DNA of 64,000 bases from Clostridium beijerinckii (lineage in GTDB: Bacteria > Bacillota > Clostridia > Clostridiales > Clostridiaceae), in NCBI RefSeq assembly GCF_018223745.1, contig NZ_CP073653.1, forward strand, positions 5,258,001 through 5,322,000. Reading direction: 5' to 3'. Below the pieces are notes generated by a model. It was not told where the DNA came from. It worked only from the letters and a program-made list of their open reading frames with translations, and did not search any database. The first letter of the stretch is position 1, and each line of letters begins with the position of its first letter. A program made the position numbers and the translations under genes. Shown here one piece after another: positions 53,213 to 62,004 of the stretch.

Positions 53213-54967
53213 TTACTTAATCCAAGCTCCTGATGCTCCTAATTTATATCCATCAACAGTTGTGTTAGCTAACATTGCTCCTGATGAATTTAAGAAATAC
53301 CAAGTTCCATTATCATTTAACCAACCAGTAGACATTGCTCCTGATGATTGTAAGTAGTACCAAGTTCCGTTATCATTTAACCAACCAGTTTTCATTGCTC
53401 CTGATGATTGTAAATAGTACCAAGTTGATCCATCTTGAATCCAACCAGTTGCCATAGTTCCATCAGCTTTGATGTAGTACCAAACTCCACCATCGTTAAC
53501 CCATTGTCCTTTTACTTGAGTTCCATCAGTATTGTAGAATGTCCAACCTGCATCAGTCTTAACCCATCCTTTATTTACAACTGGAGTAGGATCTGTTGGT
53601 GTTGTTGTACCTTTTCCACCGATTACTGAGTAAACATCATCTTCTTTACTCCAAGCTACAATATTATCTTTGTTATATACTGACATTTGATCAAAAGAAC
53701 CGTCTACTTTGTACACTTTTGTCCAATCTTCGTCGTTATTCCACTCGTAGATATATCCAGCATCTAATCTCCAAAGATTTCCATCTGCATCTGTATCAAC
53801 AGCACTCTTACTACCATTTTCTTTTACATCTTCGCTTGCTTCATCGCCTAAATCAACATAGTAATAACCATTCTTTGAACTTAATGTTCCTGTAGCAGTT
53901 TTTACATTTGTACCATTAGCAGTATAACCAACTAATTTTCCATTAGCAACAGTATAGTTATCATAAACAAAATCTTCACTCTTTCCGTCTTCATCAGAAA
54001 TTATATAAGTATTTACTGATTTTGCATATTTAGCTCCATCGATATCACCTGAAGCTTGTGCTTTTGATATTTTTTGAATGACATTGAAGCTTACACTTCC
54101 AGATACTGTTGTATCAAAAGTCTTTGCATCAACAGAAACATCTATTCCATTTATTTTAGCTATTGTAGATCCATTCTTAACTGTTACAGTAACTTTTGCT
54201 ATTCTATAAATATTATTAGTATCTTGTCCAATTACTTTAGCGTTATCACTATCAACACTTGCTGATAATTGATCTTTTACAGTTTCACCAGCAGCATCAT
54301 ATGTATCATCTGTATTGCTTATAGTTGCTGTTTTATTAGTAGTTCCAGATGCAGCAGTTGTAGTTACTTTGATTGATCCTAAGTTATAATCGGCATCAAT
54401 ATAGTTTCCTTGAGCATCAGTATATACATTTAATTTAGTGTTTGTACCATTTGTTGCATTGTCTTTTGTATATTGGAATTTATACCAAGGAGCTGAAAAT
54501 TTGTTTCCTGCGATTTCTGCATCAGATAAATCTTGCATTGTTTCGGCTTCGCTTGAAACATATCTTTTATCATTATCCTTTTTAAGATTTTTTCTTAAAG
54601 CTGATGCAGCATCATCTTCTGCATTTTCTTTTATAGATTCATCAGTTACTGAACCATTATCTAAGTCGACAAAATAGTCACCATCTTGTACATTTAAATA
54701 TTTAGATCCATAAATATCAGTATCTGCTCCACTATCAATATCCGATAAATTATTGTATTTACCTTCTGCTAAATAATAAGCTGCTTCGTCTTTGTCATTA
54801 ACTTCTCCGTCAACATAGAACTTACCATCTTTGTATGCTACTGCATCATAGATAGTACCTTCTTGTGAATCGATTTTTGTGTAGTCAGCTGCATGTGCAG
54901 GTACTATTGAAATAATAGCAGCTGCAGCTACTAGTAACGATGTTGCTTTAGTCATTCTTTTTATCAT
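53213..54967 (-). CDS. CspA-like secreted choline-binding protein, subfamily B (584 aa)
   Basis: Fourth paralogue, on the opposite strand and about 15 kb from the other three. Signal peptide 1-27 (AHA-AD), shared N-terminal region (28-455), five choline-binding repeats (about 465-575), and a YKLGASGAWIK tail. Very close to the 596-aa protein throughout, including the signal peptide (TSLLVAAAAIISIVPAHAAD in both). AGGAGG precedes the ATG, and a good housekeeping promoter lies about 100 bases upstream, so this copy may be strongly expressed. The 584-residue length is nearest to the roughly 590 residues I recall for the described CspA. Confidence 0.89.
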   Translation of the reverse strand: MIKRMTKATSLLVAAAAIISIVPAHAADYTKIDSQEGTIYDAVAYKDGKFYVDGEVNDKDEAAYYLAEGKYNNLSDIDSGADTDIYGSKYLNVQDGDYFVDLDNGSVTDESIKENAEDDAASALRKNLKKDNDKRYVSSEAETMQDLSDAEIAGNKFSAPWYKFQYTKDNATNGTNTKLNVYTDAQGNYIDADYNLGSIKVTTTAASGTTNKTATISNTDDTYDAAGETVKDQLSASVDSDNAKVIGQDTNNIYRIAKVTVTVKNGSTIAKINGIDVSVDAKTFDTTVSGSVSFNVIQKISKAQASGDIDGAKYAKSVNTYIISDEDGKSEDFVYDNYTVANGKLVGYTANGTNVKTATGTLSSKNGYYYVDLGDEASEDVKENGSKSAVDTDADGNLWRLDAGYIYEWNNDEDWTKVYKVDGSFDQMSVYNKDNIVAWSKEDDVYSVIGGKGTTTPTDPTPVVNKGWVKTDAGWTFYNTDGTQVKGQWVNDGGVWYYIKADGTMATGWIQDGSTWYYLQSSGAMKTGWLNDNGTWYYLQSSGAMSTGWLNDNGTWYFLNSSGAMLANTTVDGYKLGASGAWIK

Positions 54968-55068
54968 TTGTATATTCCTCCTAGAGTTTCATTTTTTGGT
55001 TTATTAATAATTTATTAGTTTAAAAATAATATCTTGGTTAAAAAATATTATTTTGGTTTACGAATATT

Positions 55069-55097
55069 ATTATAGCAACTTTATTTATGCTTGTCTA
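55069..55097 (-). promoter_or_regulatory. Housekeeping-type promoter of the fourth CspA-like gene
   Basis: On the minus strand, TAGACA, 17 bases, TATAAT. One mismatch to the -35 consensus, perfect -10 and ideal spacing. The leader is about 95 bases. Confidence 0.65.
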
Positions 55098-55738
55098 CGT
55101 CTTTTTGTATTTATTTGGAGCTTTTTGTCGATATTTTTTTAATAAAATATTAGTACTTGCTGAATTTTATTCTTTTATTGTAAATATACATACTTAACTG
55201 TAAAATTAAGGACCAGATTTCTATAAGATTTACTTAATAAAATACCAATATTTGAGCGCAATTATATCAATCTCCAATTAATTATCTTCATATATACGTT
55301 ACCTGATTGTAATTAATATATTAACATAAGCATTATATATGAAAACAGGCTACAAAAGCTTGACTTTAAAGCTTTCCTTTAGGATGCTAAAAACTTTACC
55401 CGTATTTCTATTATAATTGAATTTCCTTAACAATTCCTGAATCATTTTAAATTATAAGCTGAAAAATCATGGAATTGATGTAGTATAAATTCATTAATTC
55501 CACTTTGCTATAATGAAATGCAAAATTCGACATATAGTTTTCTACTTTATAATATCTTATACTTGTAGGCGTCCATGAATCCTAATTCATTAAGACATTA
55601 TATAAAACATCCTTTAAAGTATCTAAGAAAAATACTTTCATCAATAAAATCATGATTCTAATTTCTAAATACAATACTCAATTGATGAAGAAACCTTATT
55701 TAAAGCAGAAAAGACTATCTTTTAGGCATGCCAATAAA
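55098..55738. other. Long intergenic region, nothing identifiable
   Basis: About 640 AT-rich bases between the fourth CspA-like gene and the ABC transporter region. Short open frames occur by chance, one with an in-frame stop (55447-55641, minus). No RNA gene or recognisable protein remnant. Confidence 0.4.
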
Positions 55739-55786
55739 AAATATAGGTTATGCGCCTACCCCGTACTAAGTGCATAACCTATATTT
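55739..55786. terminator. Perfect-stem bidirectional terminator
   Basis: AAATATAGGTTATGC and GCATAACCTATATTT form a 15-bp stem with an 18-base loop. Its right arm overlaps the start of direct repeat A. Confidence 0.65.
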
Positions 55787-55853
55787 ATAATTTCTATTAA
55801 ATATATGAACTTAAAGTTTTAGAAAATTTGTAAATATACTTATCTAATAAGTT
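55781..55853. repeat. Direct repeat A flanking the ABC transporter gene
   Basis: Aligns without gaps to 58210-58282 at about 80% identity over 73 bases, sharing ATATTTATAATTTCTA, AACTTAAAGTTTTAG and TTTGTAAATAT. The two copies bracket the transporter gene. Confidence 0.65.
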
Positions 55854-55962
55854 AACCCTTTATATTTGATATCTATATATGTAACTAAACTTTTCACTTT
55901 ATTTCATTACCATCTATAAGAAAGTAAATGATCCAGCTACCTTCTTATTAATAAATACTGCT

Positions 55963-55980
55963 AATAGCTTCGAGGCTATT
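55963..55980 (-). terminator. Small terminator hairpin after the ABC transporter
   Basis: AATAGC and GCTATT with a 6-base loop, 15 bases downstream of the stop codon. Weak, and the T-tract is modest on the minus strand. Confidence 0.35.
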
Positions 55981-55995
55981 TTACTTTTATTTTCT

Positions 55996-57963
55996 TTACT
56001 CCCTCCTTAATGATTCTACTGGATCCAACCTTGCAGCTTTATTTGCTGGTAGTAAACCTGCTAATGTACTTATTACAATACTTACGGTAACTCCAAGTAT
56101 TGCGTATTCTCTTTTTATTAAAACCACACTTACTGCAAATAGTTTATTTGACATGAGATTTATTCCTCTCATGATAAAATATGCACCTATTAAACCTATT
56201 GCGCCGCTAAAAAATCCTATTAAAAAAGCTTCTGAAACAAAAATTCTACGTATGTCTTTTGCTCTGGCTCCAATTGCTTTTATTATTCCTATTTCTTTAG
56301 TTCTTTCTACAACACTTATGTACATAACAACTATTATCATAATCGCTGATACAATTAAAGATATTGCTGCAATTCCTGATAGTACATATGTTAATATATC
56401 TATCATTTGATTAAACATAGATGCCATTTGTTCCTGAGATGACTGTGAATAACCAAGTTCATTAACCTTTTGTTTAATTTGAGGGGTATATTTGCTATTT
56501 GTTGTGTTAACATAAACCACATTAGGCTTCAATTTATAGCCGTCATCTGAATATAACTTTTCTAAATCAGCATAATTTAAAAAAGCAGATTTCATATTTG
56601 CAGTTAAATCTCCACTTGTTGTTGTATAAACACCACTTACAATAAAATCCCTATTTAAAATCTTTTGATTTGCAAGCATGCGTAAATTCACTTTTTGCCC
56701 GATAATATCTTTCCCCAAATTATCGCTTAATGCTTTATTAATTAATACTTCCCCATCTTTAGGTAATGTTCCAGTTTCAACATTAGCCGCCGTTATATTT
56801 GAAGATATTGTTGAAACATTCATCAAATTATTAGTTTTATTATTGTATACTAATGAATTTGCTCCAAGAGAAATTATACTATATCCTCTTTCCACAGAAG
56901 ATACATTTTCTATTTTTGATAATGTATCAATATCACTTTCTTCAAATGGTTTAGTAGAATTAACATCCGGTTTCTGGACTGTTGTTACATCTAAATTTAT
57001 ATTCTCATCTTCTTCACTAGGCATATTAACTTCTATTACTAATGGGTTTACATAATTATTCATGGTCTTATTAAAATAAGATTTCACTCCATTGCCTAAG
57101 GACAGCATTAAAATTATGCTCATTATTCCTATACTGCCTCCCACAGAAACAAGGATATTACGAGGAAGTTTTTCTTTCATATTAACAAGTGCTAATTTTG
57201 CAGATGATATTAAACTAAGATTTTGCTTTTGCTTTCCAATATTATCTTGTTTTTCTATATTAACTTCATTATCTAATTCTATGACCTTGTTATCATCAAT
57301 TATTTCTCCATCTGATATTTTAATTATTCTACTTGAAGCAGATGCTACTCTTTCAGAATGAGTAACCATAATTACTAGCTTTCCCTTTCTAGAAATATCC
57401 TTCATTATTTCTAAAACTTGAATTGTAGTTTTTGAATCTAGACTACCTGTAGGTTCATCAGCAATAATTATTTTAGGATTATTTATTAAAGCTCTAGCTA
57501 TTGCAACTCTTTGCTTCTGACCACCTGATAATTGACTTGGTTTCTTATTTATATGATTCTCTAAACCTAAATCTCTTAATATTTCTTTTGCACGTTTTAA
57601 TCTTTCTTTTTTTCTAACATTAGATAGTGTCATTGCAATTGTAACATTATCTAAAACAGATAGATGACCAATTAAATTAAAACTTTGAAAAATAAATCCA
57701 ACTTCATTTTTTCTATATTTATCAAGCTCTTTTCTTCTTAACTTTTTAATATCTTTTTCATTTACAAGTAATTCTCCTGAAAAATCAGAATCTAATCCAC
57801 CAATTAAATTCATTAGTGTAGATTTACCACTACCTGACTCTCCTATAATAGAAACTAATTCTCCAGCATTAAAAGATAGATTAATATCATTCAATACATG
57901 AAATTTGTCATTATCTTTTAATCTATAATACTTATTAATATTTCTCAACTCTAATAAAGCCAT
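55996..57963 (-). CDS. MacB-type ABC transporter, ATPase fused to FtsX permease (655 aa)
   Basis: ATP-driven transport or mechanotransmission at the membrane. The ATPase (1-about 230) has Walker A GESGSGKST, the signature LSGGQKQR, Walker B IIADEPTGSLDS and a His switch MVTHSE. A first membrane segment at about 270-290 is followed by an extracellular MacB-type domain (about 290-515), then three membrane helices in an FtsX core (about 525-655, ending ARLDPVESLRRE). Fusion of both parts is the MacB plan; partners for drug or peptide export are not encoded nearby. AAGGAG precedes the ATG. It is flanked by direct repeats and is not co-transcribed with the glycan genes. Confidence 0.93.
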   Translation of the reverse strand: MALLELRNINKYYRLKDNDKFHVLNDINLSFNAGELVSIIGESGSGKSTLMNLIGGLDSDFSGELLVNEKDIKKLRRKELDKYRKNEVGFIFQSFNLIGHLSVLDNVTIAMTLSNVRKKERLKRAKEILRDLGLENHINKKPSQLSGGQKQRVAIARALINNPKIIIADEPTGSLDSKTTIQVLEIMKDISRKGKLVIMVTHSERVASASSRIIKISDGEIIDDNKVIELDNEVNIEKQDNIGKQKQNLSLISSAKLALVNMKEKLPRNILVSVGGSIGIMSIILMLSLGNGVKSYFNKTMNNYVNPLVIEVNMPSEEDENINLDVTTVQKPDVNSTKPFEESDIDTLSKIENVSSVERGYSIISLGANSLVYNNKTNNLMNVSTISSNITAANVETGTLPKDGEVLINKALSDNLGKDIIGQKVNLRMLANQKILNRDFIVSGVYTTTSGDLTANMKSAFLNYADLEKLYSDDGYKLKPNVVYVNTTNSKYTPQIKQKVNELGYSQSSQEQMASMFNQMIDILTYVLSGIAAISLIVSAIMIIVVMYISVVERTKEIGIIKAIGARAKDIRRIFVSEAFLIGFFSGAIGLIGAYFIMRGINLMSNKLFAVSVVLIKREYAILGVTVSIVISTLAGLLPANKAARLDPVESLRRE

Positions 57964-58084
57964 TTTTCGTATACTCCTTGTTGATTTTATAACTATATAT
58001 AACCAAACTAAGACCTGAACTTATGCGTATACTTCGCCGAAATCATAAATATTTTGATTCCGAAAAGCTATGAAAATATCGCTG

Positions 58085-58175
58085 AAGGTTCTAAGCAGCA
58101 GGTTGTATCCACTTTAGCATGCTCCAACTTTCAGTTTGACAAGCTAAAATGGAACAACCTACAGCTAAGAACCTT
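58085..58175. repeat. Long imperfect inverted repeat (MITE-like hairpin)
   Basis: Arms of about 35 bases (58085-58120 and 58141-58175) pair at roughly 30 positions, sharing AAGGTTCT, AGGTTGT, TCCA and TTTAGC. The 20-base loop is CTCCAACTTTCAGTTTGA-like. No protein is encoded. It could be a miniature transposable element or a structured RNA. Confidence 0.55.
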
Positions 58176-58209
58176 TAACAGCTCATTTTCAAATGTTTTC
58201 TCCACAAAT

Positions 58210-58282
58210 ATATTTATAATTTCTAGTGAAGATACAAACTTAAAGTTTTAGCAACTTTGTAAATATGTTCATGTAATAGGTC
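58210..58282. repeat. Direct repeat B flanking the ABC transporter gene
   Basis: Partner of the repeat at 55781-55853. It lies between the MITE-like hairpin and the 3' end of the flippase gene. Confidence 0.65.
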
Positions 58283-58326
58283 TAATTCTTAATTGAGTTA
58301 TCTATGGATAAACAATAATTTAAATT

Positions 58327-59757
58327 CTATTTTCTCAAAATTATCTTTTTCAATAGTCTATATTCTTTTGTTATGTATAATCCTATAGCGTAAGTTATAG
58401 TTCCAATAATAAATTTAAATATTGCACTTACTAACATATTGTTTATTACTATTTTGCTTATTAATATATATCCTCCAACCATTAATACACCGATAATAAG
58501 AATGTTTTTTAATTGTAATAAAAATGAAATAAAGCTTTTTTCAAATACATGCGTTATAAGTACATAGAAACATTGGATAAAGTTTAATATAAATGCTATA
58601 ACTAATCCTAACGATAATATAATTAAACTTCTATTCATTATCCCTGTAACTATTGCACTTACAGTGAATATTGCTGATACTACTCCCGTAGAAAATAATT
58701 TATTAACATACCCAGTGGCTTGAAATATTGATCCAATACTTGATAATACCATTTGTATCACAATTGTCACTGATAATATTCTAAATATTGGTATTGATGC
58801 ATCCCAATTAGTACCATACATTATGCGTATTATTTCATTTGCAGAAAAGAAGCAATATACGCTTATAAAAATTCCTAAATAAGCAAGAACTTTTATAACT
58901 TTTATATATGTTTCATAAATTATATCCTTTTGATTCTGATATTCAGATAATACTGGATGCAATACAGGCGTTATTACGTTTGTTAAATTTTGTACTGGAT
59001 AAAGCATAAGCTTATATGATTTATCATAATACCCTAAAGTTGATGCGCCCAAGAACTTACCAATTAATATGTTATCTAAATTCCTCGTAAAATAGTTTAT
59101 AAAATTAAATAGGAATTGAAAGCTTGAGTAATTCTTTATCTTTTTTATAGAACCATATGAATAACCTTTACTTATTTTTAATTTACATGCCATAAAACAC
59201 AATACAAAAATAAATAAACTTTTTAATATAGAATCAAAAACTAATGAATAATAAGAGAATCCTTTAAAGGCAAGAGATATTGTCAAAGTTCCAACTATTA
59301 CATTTACAATTATATTTATTATTCCTACTTGTTTAAATTTTTGAGCTTTATATAATATAGCATTTGGTACTATATTACATATAGAAAATAACACAGAAAA
59401 AGATAATAATCCTCCCAATCTTATATATATCTTATCATTATAAAAATAAGCTATAAAATAAGAAAAAAAGTAAAATCCAATTGCTATAACTATAGATCCA
59501 ATTATCGAAAACTTAAATATATCTGAAATCTCATTTTCATCTAAAGATTTATTTTGTATTATAGCGGGTCCTATCCCCATATCACCAAGCATATTGAAAA
59601 ATGATATAAATACAGTTATTACTGCAATTATACCAAAATCTGCTGGCATCAATAACCTAGCTAACACTGAATTTATAATTAACTGTGCAAATATATTGCT
59701 ATATTTAGATATGAACGTAATCATTATTCCACTTTTTAAATTTGAATACTCTCTCAT
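58327..59757 (-). CDS. Polysaccharide flippase, Wzx/MOP family (476 aa)
   Basis: Moves lipid-linked glycan repeat units across the membrane. About twelve to fourteen hydrophobic segments run the full length. The N-terminal signature NSVLARLLMPADFGIIAVITVF and the LGYYDKSYKLMLYPVQN region are typical of the MviN/Wzx-like polysaccharide_synt family (WzxC type). GGAGG precedes the ATG. It is the most downstream gene of the minus-strand polysaccharide locus, 37 bases after the glycosyltransferase gene. With the polymerase at the right edge it implies a Wzy-type export route. Confidence 0.91.
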   Translation of the reverse strand: MREYSNLKSGIMITFISKYSNIFAQLIINSVLARLLMPADFGIIAVITVFISFFNMLGDMGIGPAIIQNKSLDENEISDIFKFSIIGSIVIAIGFYFFSYFIAYFYNDKIYIRLGGLLSFSVLFSICNIVPNAILYKAQKFKQVGIINIIVNVIVGTLTISLAFKGFSYYSLVFDSILKSLFIFVLCFMACKLKISKGYSYGSIKKIKNYSSFQFLFNFINYFTRNLDNILIGKFLGASTLGYYDKSYKLMLYPVQNLTNVITPVLHPVLSEYQNQKDIIYETYIKVIKVLAYLGIFISVYCFFSANEIIRIMYGTNWDASIPIFRILSVTIVIQMVLSSIGSIFQATGYVNKLFSTGVVSAIFTVSAIVTGIMNRSLIILSLGLVIAFILNFIQCFYVLITHVFEKSFISFLLQLKNILIIGVLMVGGYILISKIVINNMLVSAIFKFIIGTITYAIGLYITKEYRLLKKIILRK

Positions 59758-59794
59758 GATTCCTCCGGTTATAACTACCTACACCATACATCTA

Positions 59795-60973
59795 TTATTT
59801 TTCTATAATTTGAATCCACTGTTTAATAATATTATCTATCTTAAAATCTTTAGCTCTTTTTACAGATTCTAATGACATACTTGTTCTTTTCTCATCATTT
59901 TCTATTAACGATATAATCTCATCAGCGAATTTGTTAATATTATAATCCCCAACTAAAACTCCATTTATGTTAGGCTTGCTTATTATTTCTTTAGGACCAG
60001 AATTATCAAAAGCCACTACTGGCAATCCGCATTCCATTGCTTCTGTGATAGCTAATCCAAAGCCTTCCCATCTTGAAGTTGAAACAAAAATTGAAGATTC
60101 CAAATAATGATCTTTAACATTATCACATTGACCAAGCAATATTACATTATTTTTTAGATTATACTTTTCAATATGATTTATCAGACTTTCTCTATCAGGA
60201 CCTTCTCCAACTATTTTTAAAATCCAATCACTTTTCTTTTTGTGAATTATATTAAAAATTTCAATAAGAAGATCCAAACCCTTTTGCTTCTCTAACAATC
60301 TTCCAACAAAAATTATACTTTTTTTATCACACGAAGATTTTTTATTGCATTCAAAACTTAAAGGGTTATAAATCACCTTACAATCTATCCCTAACTTTTC
60401 TTCATATTTAATCTTGTCATCATAAGTTAAAACTACATTGCAATTTAATTTTGGTATATATCTTTTAAACAACTCGTCTTGCTTCCAATAATATTTACCT
60501 TTATTATTTAAGTACGCATCATAAGAATTATGCATCCATCCTATAGTTTTACCAATTAACTTATCACTTATTTTCCCAAGAACTATACTATAATAACCTT
60601 CTACACCTATGATAACATCATAATTTCTTGTATTTAGATACTTTATAAATCTGTCTTGAACTTCATTAGGACAATATCCATAAAGCAATAAATCACTCAT
60701 AACAGAATTGTTTAAAATTCCAGTTATAGAATTCACCTCTCTAGAAATCTTACAGATAACTTTGTTAGTAAACTTCTTATGTAACAGCCCCGAATTAAAC
60801 TTTATACTTACATTAGAATTCAAATTATACATTTCTCTATTAACTTTAAAAGTTCTATCTGTACAAATTACATCTACTTTATTATTTTTACTTAATTCAC
60901 TAGCTAAAACAGATACTACTCTTTGAACTCCTCCCAAATTAAAAATTGTAGTAGTTATAAAACATATTTTCAT
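59795..60973 (-). CDS. Family 4 glycosyltransferase (392 aa)
   Basis: Retaining GT-B enzyme. The N-terminal half has the acceptor-side glycine turn TTIFNLGGVQRVVSVLASEL. The C-terminal half has IIFVGRLLEKQKGLDLLIE and the donor-binding SRWEGFGLAITEAMECGLPVV with the E-x7-E pattern. Cytoplasmic or membrane-peripheral; adds a sugar to the lipid-linked repeat unit. AGGAG precedes the ATG. It lies 21 bases after the family 2 transferase, so both are in one operon. Donor and acceptor sugars cannot be read from sequence. Confidence 0.92.
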   Translation of the reverse strand: MKICFITTTIFNLGGVQRVVSVLASELSKNNKVDVICTDRTFKVNREMYNLNSNVSIKFNSGLLHKKFTNKVICKISREVNSITGILNNSVMSDLLLYGYCPNEVQDRFIKYLNTRNYDVIIGVEGYYSIVLGKISDKLIGKTIGWMHNSYDAYLNNKGKYYWKQDELFKRYIPKLNCNVVLTYDDKIKYEEKLGIDCKVIYNPLSFECNKKSSCDKKSIIFVGRLLEKQKGLDLLIEIFNIIHKKKSDWILKIVGEGPDRESLINHIEKYNLKNNVILLGQCDNVKDHYLESSIFVSTSRWEGFGLAITEAMECGLPVVAFDNSGPKEIISKPNINGVLVGDYNINKFADEIISLIENDEKRTSMSLESVKRAKDFKIDNIIKQWIQIIEK

Positions 60974-60994
60974 AATTTCTCCTTATAAGGCACA

Positions 60995-61963
60995 TTACCT
61001 ATTTTTTATTTTCTTCAAAACTGGATATAAACCGCAATTCCATAAAAATAGCTTTAACTTATCGTCTTTAGATATTTCCTTTAAAAATAAAAAATCTTTA
61101 TTTTTCACACTTAATTCATCATATTTACTTTTCTTAAAACTTTTTAGATTATTCCCCTCATGTGCATTAGTATAATGGGCTATAAAATGAGATAATACTT
61201 TGATTCTAAAAATGTTTAAGCTTTTCTTATCTACTTTTATATTTTTATCTTCTATATAATTTATAATACTGCTCATAGCAAAATAGTAATCTTCTGCGAG
61301 CTTAGCATTTTTCTTATGAACTGTTGATGTTGCTCTTTGTCTATAGTAATACAATGGTTTATCTATAAAAGCTATTCCCTTGCTAGAATGTATTGCTTTA
61401 AAAACTGGAAATGCATCCTGAATATATCTATGAGGTTCAAACTTAAACTTAATCTGTTTTAATAATTCAGTTCTAAAAAACTTATTCCATAGTTGACCTT
61501 GCAATTCATAATTCAACATAAGGTTCATAACCTCATAATTGTTATATATTTTTCTTGGATCTACTCTATATTTCTCAATATAGTTTCTGCTATCTTTTTC
61601 ATCATAATATACGTAATATTCACTTATTACTATGTCAACATTAACTTTTTCTGCTCTATTATACATATTCTCAAGCATATCTAATTCTAAAAAATCATCT
61701 GGATCAATATATATAGTATATTCACCTTTTATATAATCAAATGCTGTGTTTCTAGCAACAGATACACCTTGATTTTTTTGATACAATATAGTGAAGTCTT
61801 CAAATTTATCTTCATAATCTTTAACTATATCCATAGTTTTGTCTGTTGATCCATCATCAACAATCAATATTTGCAAATCTTTATACGTCTGCATTAAAAG
61901 ACTATCTAAACATTCTTTAATATACTCTTCAACATTATAAACTGGAATAATAATACTTATCAT
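60995..61963 (-). CDS. Family 2 glycosyltransferase (322 aa)
   Basis: Inverting GT-A enzyme. It opens ISIIIPVYNVEEYIKECLDSL, with VDDGSTDKT and the metal-binding YIDPDDFLE at about 95. The C-terminal part (200-322) is basic and helical, with no membrane spans. Similar to EpsJ/CpsJ-type capsule transferases. AAGGAG precedes the ATG. It sits between two GT4 genes in the polysaccharide operon and contributes one linkage of the repeat unit. Confidence 0.92.
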   Translation of the reverse strand: MISIIIPVYNVEEYIKECLDSLLMQTYKDLQILIVDDGSTDKTMDIVKDYEDKFEDFTILYQKNQGVSVARNTAFDYIKGEYTIYIDPDDFLELDMLENMYNRAEKVNVDIVISEYYVYYDEKDSRNYIEKYRVDPRKIYNNYEVMNLMLNYELQGQLWNKFFRTELLKQIKFKFEPHRYIQDAFPVFKAIHSSKGIAFIDKPLYYYRQRATSTVHKKNAKLAEDYYFAMSSIINYIEDKNIKVDKKSLNIFRIKVLSHFIAHYTNAHEGNNLKSFKKSKYDELSVKNKDFLFLKEISKDDKLKLFLWNCGLYPVLKKIKNR

Positions 61964-62004
61964 ATATTTGTTCTCCTTGAACCACTAAGATATTCTATAC
62001 TAAA

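Noticed and set aside
55447..55641. Minus-strand frame of about 64 codons with one internal TAG, considered as a decayed gene
   Set aside because: No recognisable motif, no ribosome site, and open stretches of this length are expected by chance at this base composition.
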